The notes under the pieces are model-generated. The model was not told where the DNA came from. It saw nothing but the letters and a program-made list of their open reading frames with translations, and ran no database searches. Position numbers and translations under genes: made by a program. From positions 1 through 21,355 of the IMG/VR virus record IMGVR_UViG_3300005096_000099: DNA of 21,355 bases. One strand, written 5' to 3'. Source of the DNA: a virus. Of this stretch, positions 10,576 through 17,739 are shown in pieces (positions within the stretch are counted from its first letter, which is position 1; each line of letters begins with the position of its first letter).

Positions 10576-12426
10576 ATGATTGAATTAGAAGATGTTGTTA
10601 GTGATGTAGAGGACTTTCTGGTAAACACAGAAGACCCAAGATTTTTATCTGAAAGAGATAGAGATTATGTTAATAACAACCAGTGGAGTGAAGAAGAGCG
10701 TTGTGAGATTGAATCACGCGGTCAGGCAGCTATCACGGTTAATCGCATTAAGCCAAAGGTTGAAGGACTTAAAGGGCTTTTAAACCAGAGAAAGACAGAC
10801 CCGAAAGCTTGGGCGCGTACTCAGAAGCACGAAAAAGCGGCAGAGGCGGTAACAGATGCGCTGCGTTTTGTCTCAGACAATAATGACCTTGACCAGATTA
10901 AGCTTGATGTTGCTGATAACGTGTTTGTTGAAGGTTATGGTGCTGCAATTACCCAGGTTGTTGAAAAAGGCAACGATGTTGAGATAGAAGTTACTTCGAT
11001 TCCGTGGGATAGATATTATTTTGATAATATACATTCTCGCCGGTTAGATTTCACTGATAAACGGTGGGATGGCATTATTATATGGATGGGCGAAGATCAG
11101 GTTGAAGACACTTTTGGCCTTTCTGATGATGAAATAGCTGAATTGTATATTGATAATTCTGGAAACGGGTTTGAGACGTTTGACGACAGGCCACAGTGGA
11201 TTGATAGAAAAGAAAAAAGAATTCGTATTTGCCAGCACTTCAAAATATACGATGGCAAGTGGCACATGATGTACTTCACATCATCAAGGTTCCTTATTGA
11301 ACCAATGATAAGCCCTTATGTTGATGAATATGGCGAACCTGTAAATCCAATTGAGGCGATTTCAGCAAATATCGACCGTGATAATAACCGTTTTGGTGAG
11401 GTTCGTTACTGGATTGATCTTCAGGACGAAATAAACCACCGTCGTTCTAAATACCTATACTTACTTTCTTCACGTCAGACATCTGGGCGTAAAGGTTCAA
11501 TCCCAGACATTCCTGCGATGAAGCGAGAGCTTTCAAAGCCTGATGGTCATGTTGAATATGAAGGAGAAAAGGGTGATTTTGATATTCTTCGTACAAATGA
11601 TATGGCGCAAGCCCAATTTACCCTATTGCAAGACTCAAAAGCTGAATTAGATGGTGTTGGCTTCAGCCCTGATGTGAATGGTCGGTCTTTATCAGGTACG
11701 GCGGTGAATAGTTTGGAGCAGGCCGCAACCAATGAGCTATCTTCACTATATGCTGGGCTTACAGGGTTCGAGAAACGATTATATCGACAATTCTGGATGC
11801 GTATTAAACAGTTCTGGAAGGAAGAGAAGTGGCTTCGCGTTCTTGATGATAAAACAAAACTACGATGGGTCGGCCTGAACCAGAAAATCACCTTAAAGAT
11901 GATGCTCGAGGAGTCTGCAAACGATGAATCTCTTGACATAGATCAAAGACAGCAGGTTGGACAGCAATTGCAGCAGATGGTGCAGGCACAAGACCCGCGA
12001 TTGAATCAGGTAATTGAGTCAAGAAATGATGTATCTGAATTAGATGTAGATATTATTCTTGAAACATCCTTCGATACCGTTAATGTTCAGCGTGAGCAGT
12101 TTGATTTATTGGCTAAAATCGCACAGACAAATACCAACGTACCATTCACCGAAGTATTGAAATTATCTGAATTACGTGGTAAAGATAAGATTATTAAGTC
12201 GATTGAGTCAACTGCTCAGGCAAATTCACAACAGCAACAACAGATTCAGCAGATGCAAGAACAGTTAGCGCAATTAAAAGCACAGTCTGATGCACAGTTA
12301 AATCAGGCCAAAACAGCGAAAGAGCAGATGAACGCGAAGAAAGCAAAAGCCGATGCAGAGCTAACTGAATTGCAAACTGAAATTTTGATAGACAGCCCGC
12401 CTGCTGATGCGAGCGTGGTATTATAG
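10576..12426 (+). CDS. P22-type portal protein
   Basis: A 616-residue protein forming the dodecameric vertex through which DNA is packaged and ejected. Features: N-terminal SERDRDYVNNNQWSEEER, then GQAAITVNRIKPKVEGLKGL, VFVEGYGAAIT, IPWDRYYFDNIHSRRLDFTD, and GVGFSPDVNGRSLSGTAVNS, all typical of the P22 gp1/Phage_P22_portal family; the last is the region before the long stem helix. The C-terminus (about 540-600) is a Gln/Lys-rich coiled coil resembling a shortened P22 barrel. It begins 3 bases after the HNH-1 stop with no SD (CGGCTCATAAAAA), so portal translation may depend on coupling. Length (family about 600-725) is normal. Confidence 0.9.
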   Translation: MIELEDVVSDVEDFLVNTEDPRFLSERDRDYVNNNQWSEEERCEIESRGQAAITVNRIKPKVEGLKGLLNQRKTDPKAWARTQKHEKAAEAVTDALRFVSDNNDLDQIKLDVADNVFVEGYGAAITQVVEKGNDVEIEVTSIPWDRYYFDNIHSRRLDFTDKRWDGIIIWMGEDQVEDTFGLSDDEIAELYIDNSGNGFETFDDRPQWIDRKEKRIRICQHFKIYDGKWHMMYFTSSRFLIEPMISPYVDEYGEPVNPIEAISANIDRDNNRFGEVRYWIDLQDEINHRRSKYLYLLSSRQTSGRKGSIPDIPAMKRELSKPDGHVEYEGEKGDFDILRTNDMAQAQFTLLQDSKAELDGVGFSPDVNGRSLSGTAVNSLEQAATNELSSLYAGLTGFEKRLYRQFWMRIKQFWKEEKWLRVLDDKTKLRWVGLNQKITLKMMLEESANDESLDIDQRQQVGQQLQQMVQAQDPRLNQVIESRNDVSELDVDIILETSFDTVNVQREQFDLLAKIAQTNTNVPFTEVLKLSELRGKDKIIKSIESTAQANSQQQQQIQQMQEQLAQLKAQSDAQLNQAKTAKEQMNAKKAKADAELTELQTEILIDSPPADASVVL

Positions 12427-12429
12427 ATC

Positions 12430-12445
12430 ATGGCTAGGGGGATAC
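12430..12445 (+). pseudogene. Possible 5' fragment of an interrupted basic peptide gene
   Basis: ATG GCT AGG GGG ATA C lies 3 bases after the portal stop and reads MARGI before the frame runs into TGA at 12448-12450. Joined at C12445/A12936 it continues in frame into the basic tail that overlaps the scaffold start. The call rests on that in-frame fit; a short sequence could match by chance. Confidence 0.3.
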
Positions 12446-12491
12446 CCTGAAAAGTTTGTTACCCGACAGACCTGCCAACTTTTAATTCGGG

Positions 12492-12507
12492 CTATCTTGG
12501 GAGATAG
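12492..12507 (+). promoter_or_regulatory. Hairpin covering the SD of the next gene
   Basis: CTATCT (12492-12497) and AGATAG (12502-12507) form a perfect 6-bp stem with loop TGGG. The SD GGGAGA of ATG 12512 occupies the loop and 3' arm, so ribosome access could be limited. Nearby self-complementary pairs (CCCGA about 12463-12467 with TCGGG about 12487-12491; AGGG/CCCT about 12437-12448) suggest that the whole 12437-12507 leader is structured. Confidence 0.4.
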
Positions 12508-12511
12508 AAAA

Positions 12512-12736
12512 ATGAATGATTTAATTATTCCAAAGAATACGGTATTTGAGTGTGATTTTTATGACTATGGGAATATGATTTATGTTTCGATGAACTACAG
12601 GTGCGGCGTATTGCGTCATGCTATCGGAAAGGATCACTATATAACACATAAGTCACAACTTGTTAATAAGAGAATAGCAAATGAATGCAAAGAGATTTTA
12701 TTAAAATGGTTCTGGCGTAGGCTTGGTGCATTATGA
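12512..12736 (+). CDS. 74-aa protein in inserted cassette, unknown function
   Basis: A 74-residue protein beginning MNDLIIPKNTVFECDFYDYG. A GGGAG SD is 8-9 nt upstream, inside a hairpin. It has an N-terminal beta-rich half (GNMIYVSMNYRCGVLRHA) and a basic C-terminal helix ending KEILLKWFWRRLGAL. It is AT-rich and lies between portal and scaffold, a place where this gene order normally has no such gene, so it looks like an acquired (moron-like) gene. Its stop overlaps the next start by ATGA. No family recognised. The longer frame upstream (from 12407) overlaps the portal and lacks a good SD. Confidence 0.6.
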   Translation: MNDLIIPKNTVFECDFYDYGNMIYVSMNYRCGVLRHAIGKDHYITHKSQLVNKRIANECKEILLKWFWRRLGAL

Positions 12737-12927
12737 GTATTAGTAAAAAAGAAATAAAAAAAATGACATTATTTATGAAAGATAATTGCGTTAAGCCTCG
12801 TAAAATAAAAACTAGAAAAGAAGCAGCGATTGCGACTAAAAATGATATTCTTGGCAAGAAGTGGGGTGTTGGGGAAGAATTCTACATTTTGCATACAAAT
12901 GAATATGAAGTAAAAGTTAGTTTATAG
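12733..12927 (+). CDS. 64-aa basic protein in inserted cassette
   Basis: A 64-residue Lys-rich protein beginning MSISKKEIKKMTLFMKDNCV. Its ATG is in an ATGA overlap with the preceding gene. The middle KTRKEAAIATKNDILGKKWG looks like a nucleic-acid-binding helix pair, and the end YILHTNEYEVKVSL like a beta hairpin. A/T content is higher than in the flanking head genes. With its neighbour it forms a two-gene cassette. Possible roles include regulation or host takeover; none is demonstrable from sequence. Confidence 0.6.
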   Translation: MSISKKEIKKMTLFMKDNCVKPRKIKTRKEAAIATKNDILGKKWGVGEEFYILHTNEYEVKVSL

Positions 12928-13012
12928 ATTTACACAAGTAAAGCCTGCCGCCGGGGTTCGGGCGATTATGCAAGCCGCCATTGCTAAAAGGGCGAGGAAG
13001 AGAAGAAGATGA
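12914..13012 (+). pseudogene. 3' remnant of a small basic protein gene
   Basis: An open frame with no start codon of its own, reading TQVKPAAGVRAIMQAAIAKR then ARKRRR and stopping at TGA 13010-13012, which overlaps the scaffold ATG at 13009 (ATGA). The coupling overlap, the distinctly higher G+C than the cassette just upstream, and the protein-like composition argue that this is the surviving end of a real gene. An internal ATG (12968) would give 14 residues. See the matching 5' fragment at 12430-12445. Confidence 0.45.
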
Positions 13013-13200
13013 CTGATGAAGCAGAAGTAACGCCTGAAGAGGCGTTGTTTGAAAACGAAGATCACGATGAAATTATTACTGAGGTAGTTGAAGAAACACC
13101 GAAGGAAGAAGTGGTTGAAACTGAGGTTGAATCTAGCGAACAGACGGAAAAAGAGCCGGAAACAGAACAGCAGATAAGCCTGAAAAAGAAGCGACATTAG
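13009..13200 (+). CDS. Scaffold protein, N-terminal part (frame broken)
   Basis: A 63-residue, extremely acidic segment starting MTDEAEVTPEEALFENEDHD, with GAGGAAGAGAAGAAG as SD. Such E-rich N-termini are typical of phage scaffolding proteins, which direct assembly of major capsid protein and then leave. The frame ends in LKKKRH*, but the overlapping frame from 13137 onward reads ADKPEKEATLVPMAALQDER, exactly the expected continuation. A single missing base between about 13137 and 13196, for example near 13170, would account for the break; corrected length would be about 239 residues. Confidence 0.8.
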   Translation: MTDEAEVTPEEALFENEDHDEIITEVVEETPKEEVVETEVESSEQTEKEPETEQQISLKKKRH

Positions 13201-13205
13201 TACCA

Positions 13206-13727
13206 ATGGCGGCATTGCAGGATGAAAGACATAAACGCCAGCAGTATGAGAAAGAAATTGAGCAGTTAAGGTCACAACTGCCGAAAAGTGATGAAGCGCC
13301 TGACCCGTATGAAGATATTGATGCCTACGATGCCTATAAACGGTCAAAATGGGAGCAAGAACAGAATACGAAGCAGGAGCAGCAACGGAATGCACGTATT
13401 AACGAATCTCGAAGTAAGATGCTTGAAACGCATGAAGATTACGATGAGATGGAGCAGATTTTCCAGTTAATGACTGTTAGCGATAAAACATTGGTTGAAA
13501 AGATGTTTGCTAGTGGGAATGAAGCTAAATTTGCTTATGATACAGCGAAAGAATATAAGGAATCACTGATTGGCGGAAAGCCTGAAATTGTTGAAGAAAC
13601 TCAAACTACTGACAAGTCTGCAATCGAAGTGCCAAATTTAGCAAAAGTAACTGCTCAGGCAAAGAATACCCAAGGTCTCGATAAAGAAGAAGATATTGAT
13701 GACGTATTTGCCGACATGCAGTATTAA
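13206..13727 (+). CDS. Scaffold protein, C-terminal part
   Basis: A 173-residue coiled-coil protein with MAALQDERHKRQQYEKEIEQ (residues 1-20), followed by LRSQLPKSDEAPDPYED and the acidic tail EEDIDDVFADMQY. 'PLAALQDERKKRQ...' plus 'PDP.ED..AYDAY' is the characteristic pattern of scaffolds upstream of N4-type major capsid genes. ATG 13206 has no SD, so on its own this part would be poorly translated; the coding frame is open from 13137. Interaction with capsid is expected through the C-terminal helix. The next gene is the major capsid protein. Confidence 0.8.
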   Translation: MAALQDERHKRQQYEKEIEQLRSQLPKSDEAPDPYEDIDAYDAYKRSKWEQEQNTKQEQQRNARINESRSKMLETHEDYDEMEQIFQLMTVSDKTLVEKMFASGNEAKFAYDTAKEYKESLIGGKPEIVEETQTTDKSAIEVPNLAKVTAQAKNTQGLDKEEDIDDVFADMQY

Positions 13728-13742
13728 TAAAGGTATAAGACG

Positions 13743-14897
13743 ATGACAGCAACAACAATTAGTACCGCAAACGTAGTAACGCGGTTTAAAAAGAAAGTTC
13801 TGCGAGAATATGTCCGTGGTGGTCGCTTTGGCAATGTGACCGGTACGGATGAAAACAAGGTAATCCAGATCACTCGTGAGTTGAAAACATGCTCACTTCC
13901 ACTGATTGCGAAATTAAGTGGTGCAGGTGTTCGTGGTTCAACACAACTGACAGGTTCAGAGGAAGCATTAAGCAACTATGCTTATACGCTGACACCAACT
14001 TACCATCGTAATGGTGTTTTGATTGATAACGAAGAACGTGAAAAGTCTGAGTTTGATCTGTTTCAGGAAGGTCGTCCAACACTGATGAACTGGATGATGG
14101 AAACAAAACGTGACCAGATGATTCAGGGCTTTGGTGCGATTGAAGCCGGTGGCACTTATCTTAACTATGGTGGTGTTGCCGCTTCTGGTGCAACGGGTTC
14201 AGCAGCGGCTACGGCAGCGCAGATGGATACATGGAATGCAGCAAATGTTGACCGTATCTTATATGGTGCAGAAAAAGCTAATCTAACTTCTGGCGACCAT
14301 ACAGCGTCTTTGGCAACGGTCGATACGACTAATGACAAGATGACCTCTAACATGGTTGAGCTGATGAAGCGTATGGCGCAAGACGCAAACCCGCTGATTC
14401 GTCCAATTATGGTTAAAGGCGATGAAGAGTGGTATGTTCTGTATCTTGGTAAGTACGCATTTAAAAACCTGCGAGAAGATGCAACACTCCTGGCGACAAT
14501 GCAAAATGCACTAGCTCGTAACAAGGATAATCCTTTGTTTGCTGGCGGAGACTTGCTTTGGAATGGCGTTGTCATTAAAGAAGTGCCTGATATGGACAAG
14601 TTTATTGACAGTGCTGCTGGCGGTCTTTGGGATGGCGTATGGGGCGCAGGCGCTACTGGTGATGACCTTTCTGTTGGTGGTGCCGCAGGTTCACGCGTAA
14701 GCATGGGCTTCTTCTGTGGCGCTCAGGCGCTTGGCTTTGGTATCGGTCGTACTGCGTCATTTAAACGCCGCAAAGAGGACGATTATGAGCATCTGAATGG
14801 TGTTGCTGTTTCAGCAAAGCACGACATCAAAAAGACGTTCTACAATGCAAAACAACACGGTATGTTAACTACATTCCACTCAGCAACCGCAGACTAA
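13743..14897 (+). CDS. Major capsid protein, N4-type (DUF4043-like)
   Basis: A 384-residue coat protein with AAAGGT 7 nt before ATG 13743. After MTATTISTANVVTRFKKKVL comes REYVRGGRFGNVTGTDENK, ITRELKTCSLPLIAKLSG, GVRGSTQLTGSEEAL and YHRNGVLIDNEEREKSEFDL, the sequence pattern of the N4 gp56/Phage_capsid_3 group of HK97-fold capsids. A long Ala/Gly-rich insertion (about 140-165) fits an E-loop or surface domain region. The C-terminal half has VPDMDKFIDSAAGG and QALGFGIGRTASFKRRKEDD. Length is normal for the family (about 370-430). The gene has fewer A-rich codons than the early region, as expected for a highly expressed virion protein. Confidence 0.85.
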   Translation: MTATTISTANVVTRFKKKVLREYVRGGRFGNVTGTDENKVIQITRELKTCSLPLIAKLSGAGVRGSTQLTGSEEALSNYAYTLTPTYHRNGVLIDNEEREKSEFDLFQEGRPTLMNWMMETKRDQMIQGFGAIEAGGTYLNYGGVAASGATGSAAATAAQMDTWNAANVDRILYGAEKANLTSGDHTASLATVDTTNDKMTSNMVELMKRMAQDANPLIRPIMVKGDEEWYVLYLGKYAFKNLREDATLLATMQNALARNKDNPLFAGGDLLWNGVVIKEVPDMDKFIDSAAGGLWDGVWGAGATGDDLSVGGAAGSRVSMGFFCGAQALGFGIGRTASFKRRKEDDYEHLNGVAVSAKHDIKKTFYNAKQHGMLTTFHSATAD

Positions 14898-14903
14898 CTG
14901 GTT

Positions 14904-14929
14904 GGGGCGCTCTAATGATGGGGTGCCCC
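14904..14929 (+). terminator. Hairpin after the major capsid gene
   Basis: GGGGCGC (14904-14910) pairs with GTGCCCC (14923-14929), including one G-T pair, around a 12-base loop; it starts 7 bases after the capsid stop. There is no T-run, so it may act as a partial terminator or as a 3' stabiliser that raises capsid expression over downstream genes. Its arm overlaps the alternative early ATGs of the next gene. Confidence 0.4.
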
Positions 14930-14947
14930 GCCTTAATAGAGGTAATG

Positions 14948-15361
14948 ATGGATATTAAGAAAATGCGTGAAGAGCTTGAATCAGTTGTTGATACGGTTCC
15001 ACGAAAGAATGATGATGTTGTGAAATTGTACAATGAAAAGTTCAGTGATGATGAAAAGGCAGAAAATGTCGTTAGTATCATCGAAAAAGATAATCAATAC
15101 ACCTATATCGGTGCCGGGGATACTCCGCCACACATGATATGTTTTATGGGTATTCAGAATTTTGTACGCGGTGAGTTAACAACTGTAACTGACCATGATG
15201 TCCTTGCGAAAATTGCTGGGAATCAATGTTTTGTAAAAGGGGTTTATGATATGGATGAAGCCTTTGAGGCAGATAAGGAAGCAAAGAAAAAAGTTGAATT
15301 ACAACAAGAAGAAGATGTGAAAACACAGATTTACATGGATAGAGAGAACCGTAAAGGCTAA
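14948..15361 (+). CDS. Small virion-associated protein, unknown role
   Basis: A 137-residue protein. ATG 14948 has AGAGG 5 nt upstream; ATG 14945 is adjacent, and a start at 14915 would overlap the hairpin. The N-terminal half is acidic and helical, then YTYIGAGDTPPHMICFMGIQ followed by FVRGELTTVTDHDVLAKIAG is a beta-rich module with the 'f.G...F.rG....V.D..v...l..N..F' pattern found in small phage head or neck proteins. The C-terminal tail is highly charged. It lies between major capsid and adaptor, so a head-completion or decoration role is inferred. Confidence 0.55.
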   Translation: MDIKKMREELESVVDTVPRKNDDVVKLYNEKFSDDEKAENVVSIIEKDNQYTYIGAGDTPPHMICFMGIQNFVRGELTTVTDHDVLAKIAGNQCFVKGVYDMDEAFEADKEAKKKVELQQEEDVKTQIYMDRENRKG

Positions 15362-15363
15362 TC

Positions 15364-15708
15364 ATGGCGACCGTTGACGAAGTAAAGTATTCCGCCCTTG
15401 AGCTACTAACAGTTGCTCAAAATGATACGATGTCAGCGGCACAATCAGCGCGCATGGATAAATCATACAACAAAGTTTACGACGAGTTAAACGAGACAGG
15501 CTTGGCAATTTGGGCTGTTGCAGGCGTTATTCCTGACAGAATTGCTTCACATGTCGAGACATTAATGGCATTTGAGGCTTCGAGCGCTTATTTCGTTCCG
15601 GACGCTGCTTATGCAAGGATTGTTGCAAAGGAGCGTATAGCAAGACGTGAAATACGTCGATTGACACAGCCAGACTATGAGTCAGTTGACCGTCCTAGAG
15701 ATTTCTGA
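15364..15708 (+). CDS. Putative neck adaptor / tail accessory factor (gp4-like)
   Basis: A 114-residue helical protein beginning MATVDEVKYSALELLTVAQN, with AAAGG upstream. Repeated helices, MDKSYNKVYDELNETGLAIW and IPDRIASHVETLMAFEASSA, and a basic C-terminal ARREIRRLTQPDYES match the architecture of P22 gp4-type accessory factors that seal the portal. P22 gp4 is longer (about 166), lacking here its extra C-terminal part. The TGATGA junction (15706-15711) couples it to the gp10-like gene. The location between capsid and gp10 supports the call. Confidence 0.6.
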   Translation: MATVDEVKYSALELLTVAQNDTMSAAQSARMDKSYNKVYDELNETGLAIWAVAGVIPDRIASHVETLMAFEASSAYFVPDAAYARIVAKERIARREIRRLTQPDYESVDRPRDF

Positions 15709-17246
15709 TGAAAATCCCCGTTATAACTCAGTTAGACATCCATAGTTTTTCTGGTAGCGGAGTTACTACTTACGAAGCTGGCATGACCAATGTTATGGCG
15801 CACGACAAGAACGGTCGTGTACGGGCAACACAGCGCCCCTCAATAGATATCTCAGAAGATTCGACAGCAATATCCGCGTTAAACGACAGGGGTCGTGGAA
15901 TTTACTATTGGGAACAGAACTCAAAGTTATATATTGTTCACGATAATGATGTATACGCTAATTCCCAAAATACGGTTGCAGTTGGTACGATTTCAGCAGG
16001 TTCAGCAAGAATTCAAATTGTTGAGACGATTGGCACACCAAGACTTGTTATTCTTGATGCAGAGAATGATGAGGGCTGGGTGATGAGCATTGGCGAGACA
16101 GTTACACAGATCGCCAGTAACTTCCCGACGACCTTAGTGCATGGCGGTCATGTTTTAGATGGTTACTTGATTGTTATGGATGAGGATGGAATTATCTATA
16201 ACTCAGCCGTTGATGATCCGACAAACTTCCCTGCAACTGGGTTTTTAGAGGCAGAACGAGATAATGACAAAGGTGTTTATCTTGGGAAACACCATGACAA
16301 TATTGTTGCCTTTGGTACTCGTACCATCGAATTTTTCTATGACGCATCAAATTCTGTGGGAAGTCCGCTAAATCGTCGTCAGGACATTTCTTATAACGTG
16401 GGCTGTGCGACAGGTACAGGCGTTTGGGAGAATGGCGACAAGACCTATTTTGTAGGCTCAAATCCACAGGGACAACTATCTATTTATAAATTAGAGGCGT
16501 TTCAGGTTACTCAAGCTTCTACCGACACTTTCAGCTCATATCTAACACAAGGTATTACGCAGAACTCATTAAAGATCGTATTAAACGGAATTTCTATGAT
16601 GGGTAATGATGTGCTGATAATGACGGTTTATACACTGACCGGAACGCCTGGCACTATTTTGCCGAAAATCTCGTTCTCATTTGATACTAAAAAAGGCATC
16701 TGGGGAATAATTAACACGAGTGTAAACGGACACACAACATTCCCATTAATGGCATGGACAAAGCGTACAGGCGGGCAGAACGCAACTATAGCAGCAAGGA
16801 CGGGTGAAGGAATATTATATAATGGCGATATCATCAGTATAAATGATAATTTAATCCCAGTTGATACACTGCTTGGTAATGATGGTGTATTCGTGACCGG
16901 TGTATTTGAGATTGATGTATTTGTTGGTCAAACAACTAATTCTGGCACAAACATTCCAATTAAGATTAGAACAGGGCTACAGGACGGTGGAACGATTAAT
17001 TACAAGTTCCAGTCAAAAGAAACTATCGTCATGGAGAGTACTGCCACTGTTCAGAGTTTAACTATTAAGCATTCAGATGAAGAGGCTGATAATTTTGATA
17101 CTGGGAATGTGGTTGATATTTCACTACAGAGAAAAGAGGTATATCAGGGCGGTCGATTTATCAAGCGAAACTACCAATTAGAGTTTTCAGGTGATGAGCA
17201 GATATTTATTGAGAATGTTGATGTTGCCTTGCAGGTTGGATTATGA
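15708..17246 (+). CDS. P22 gp10-like packaged-DNA stabilization protein
   Basis: A 512-residue protein; P22 gp10 is about 472. It forms the hexameric plug below the neck that keeps DNA in the head. It begins MKIPVITQLDIHSFSGSGVT, with a following YEAGMTNVMAHDKNGRVRAT segment. The central region (about 60-270) has repeats of the type RGIYYWEQNSKLYIVHDNDV and 'TLVHGGHVLDGYLIVMD', resembling beta-propeller blades, and FGTRTIEFFYDASNSVGSPL is a signature of this family. The C-terminal beta domain continues to FSGDEQIFIENVDVALQVGL. It starts and ends in tight overlaps (15708; ATGA 17243-17246). Confidence 0.8.
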   Translation: MKIPVITQLDIHSFSGSGVTTYEAGMTNVMAHDKNGRVRATQRPSIDISEDSTAISALNDRGRGIYYWEQNSKLYIVHDNDVYANSQNTVAVGTISAGSARIQIVETIGTPRLVILDAENDEGWVMSIGETVTQIASNFPTTLVHGGHVLDGYLIVMDEDGIIYNSAVDDPTNFPATGFLEAERDNDKGVYLGKHHDNIVAFGTRTIEFFYDASNSVGSPLNRRQDISYNVGCATGTGVWENGDKTYFVGSNPQGQLSIYKLEAFQVTQASTDTFSSYLTQGITQNSLKIVLNGISMMGNDVLIMTVYTLTGTPGTILPKISFSFDTKKGIWGIINTSVNGHTTFPLMAWTKRTGGQNATIAARTGEGILYNGDIISINDNLIPVDTLLGNDGVFVTGVFEIDVFVGQTTNSGTNIPIKIRTGLQDGGTINYKFQSKETIVMESTATVQSLTIKHSDEEADNFDTGNVVDISLQRKEVYQGGRFIKRNYQLEFSGDEQIFIENVDVALQVGL

Positions 17247-17734
17247 ATTTAGACCCGCCTCCATCAACTGTAAAACTTGTTACAAACGAGTATGACCCTA
17301 AAACAAAAATGGTCAGCGATAAATCTATGTCAAATTCTATTTGGACGCTGTGGATATATAACTTATTTTCATTTCTGTCAGTAGAAAACTGGCGAGAAAT
17401 AGATGCAACAGATGAGCCTGCTTTTGAGAATAACTGGGCTAACTACACAACAAGCTCTTCTTTTAACACAGCCGCTTTTTACAAAGACCCTTTTGGGCTA
17501 GTTCATTTAAAAGGGTTAGTTGAAGACACGGTTGGTACCGGTGTAGGAGCAACAATATTTACATTGCCAGTAGATTACCGCACAACAAAGTCTTTAATAT
17601 TTGCGGCTATTGCAACAGGTAATACCGTTGCGAGAATCGATGTAAATAGTAGCGGAACAGTGTCTCTTGTTGGTGGTGACGGATCAGACTTTTTAAGTTT
17701 AGATGGTATAAGTTTTAGGGCGGCACAAAGGTAA
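17243..17734 (+). CDS. Tail/fibre-related protein with C-terminal beta domain
   Basis: A 163-residue protein starting in the ATGA overlap with the gp10-like gene. Residues about 70-163 follow the pattern 'W.Ny......aaFYKDPfGlVHLkGLV...G.g..IFTLP.dYRt.....f...', seen at the tip of many phage fibre and spike proteins: FENNWANYTTSSSFNTAAFY, DPFGLVHLKGLVEDT, and LDGISFRAAQR. The N-terminal part includes SIWTLWIYNLFSF, a hydrophobic helix that may anchor it in the tail. Probably part of the tail tip or a short fibre; exact role unclear. Confidence 0.6.
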   Translation: MNLDPPPSTVKLVTNEYDPKTKMVSDKSMSNSIWTLWIYNLFSFLSVENWREIDATDEPAFENNWANYTTSSSFNTAAFYKDPFGLVHLKGLVEDTVGTGVGATIFTLPVDYRTTKSLIFAAIATGNTVARIDVNSSGTVSLVGGDGSDFLSLDGISFRAAQR

Positions 17735-17739
17735 AAATA

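Noticed and set aside
12444-12927. Group I intron in the cassette between portal and scaffold
   Set aside because: The U/G border rule and frame can be met, but I find no convincing internal guide pairing or P7-type core, so an inserted gene cassette is the simpler reading.
12922-13395. A 157-codon minus-strand frame opposite the scaffold gene
   Set aside because: It mirrors the acidic, low-complexity scaffold sequence, runs against the operon and has no plausible SD context; the product is Phe/Leu-rich noise.
14165-14704. A 179-codon minus-strand frame opposite the capsid gene
   Set aside because: Typical antisense shadow of a highly expressed gene; the composition is Ser/Pro/Ala-rich without any motif, and the sense strand is clearly the capsid gene.
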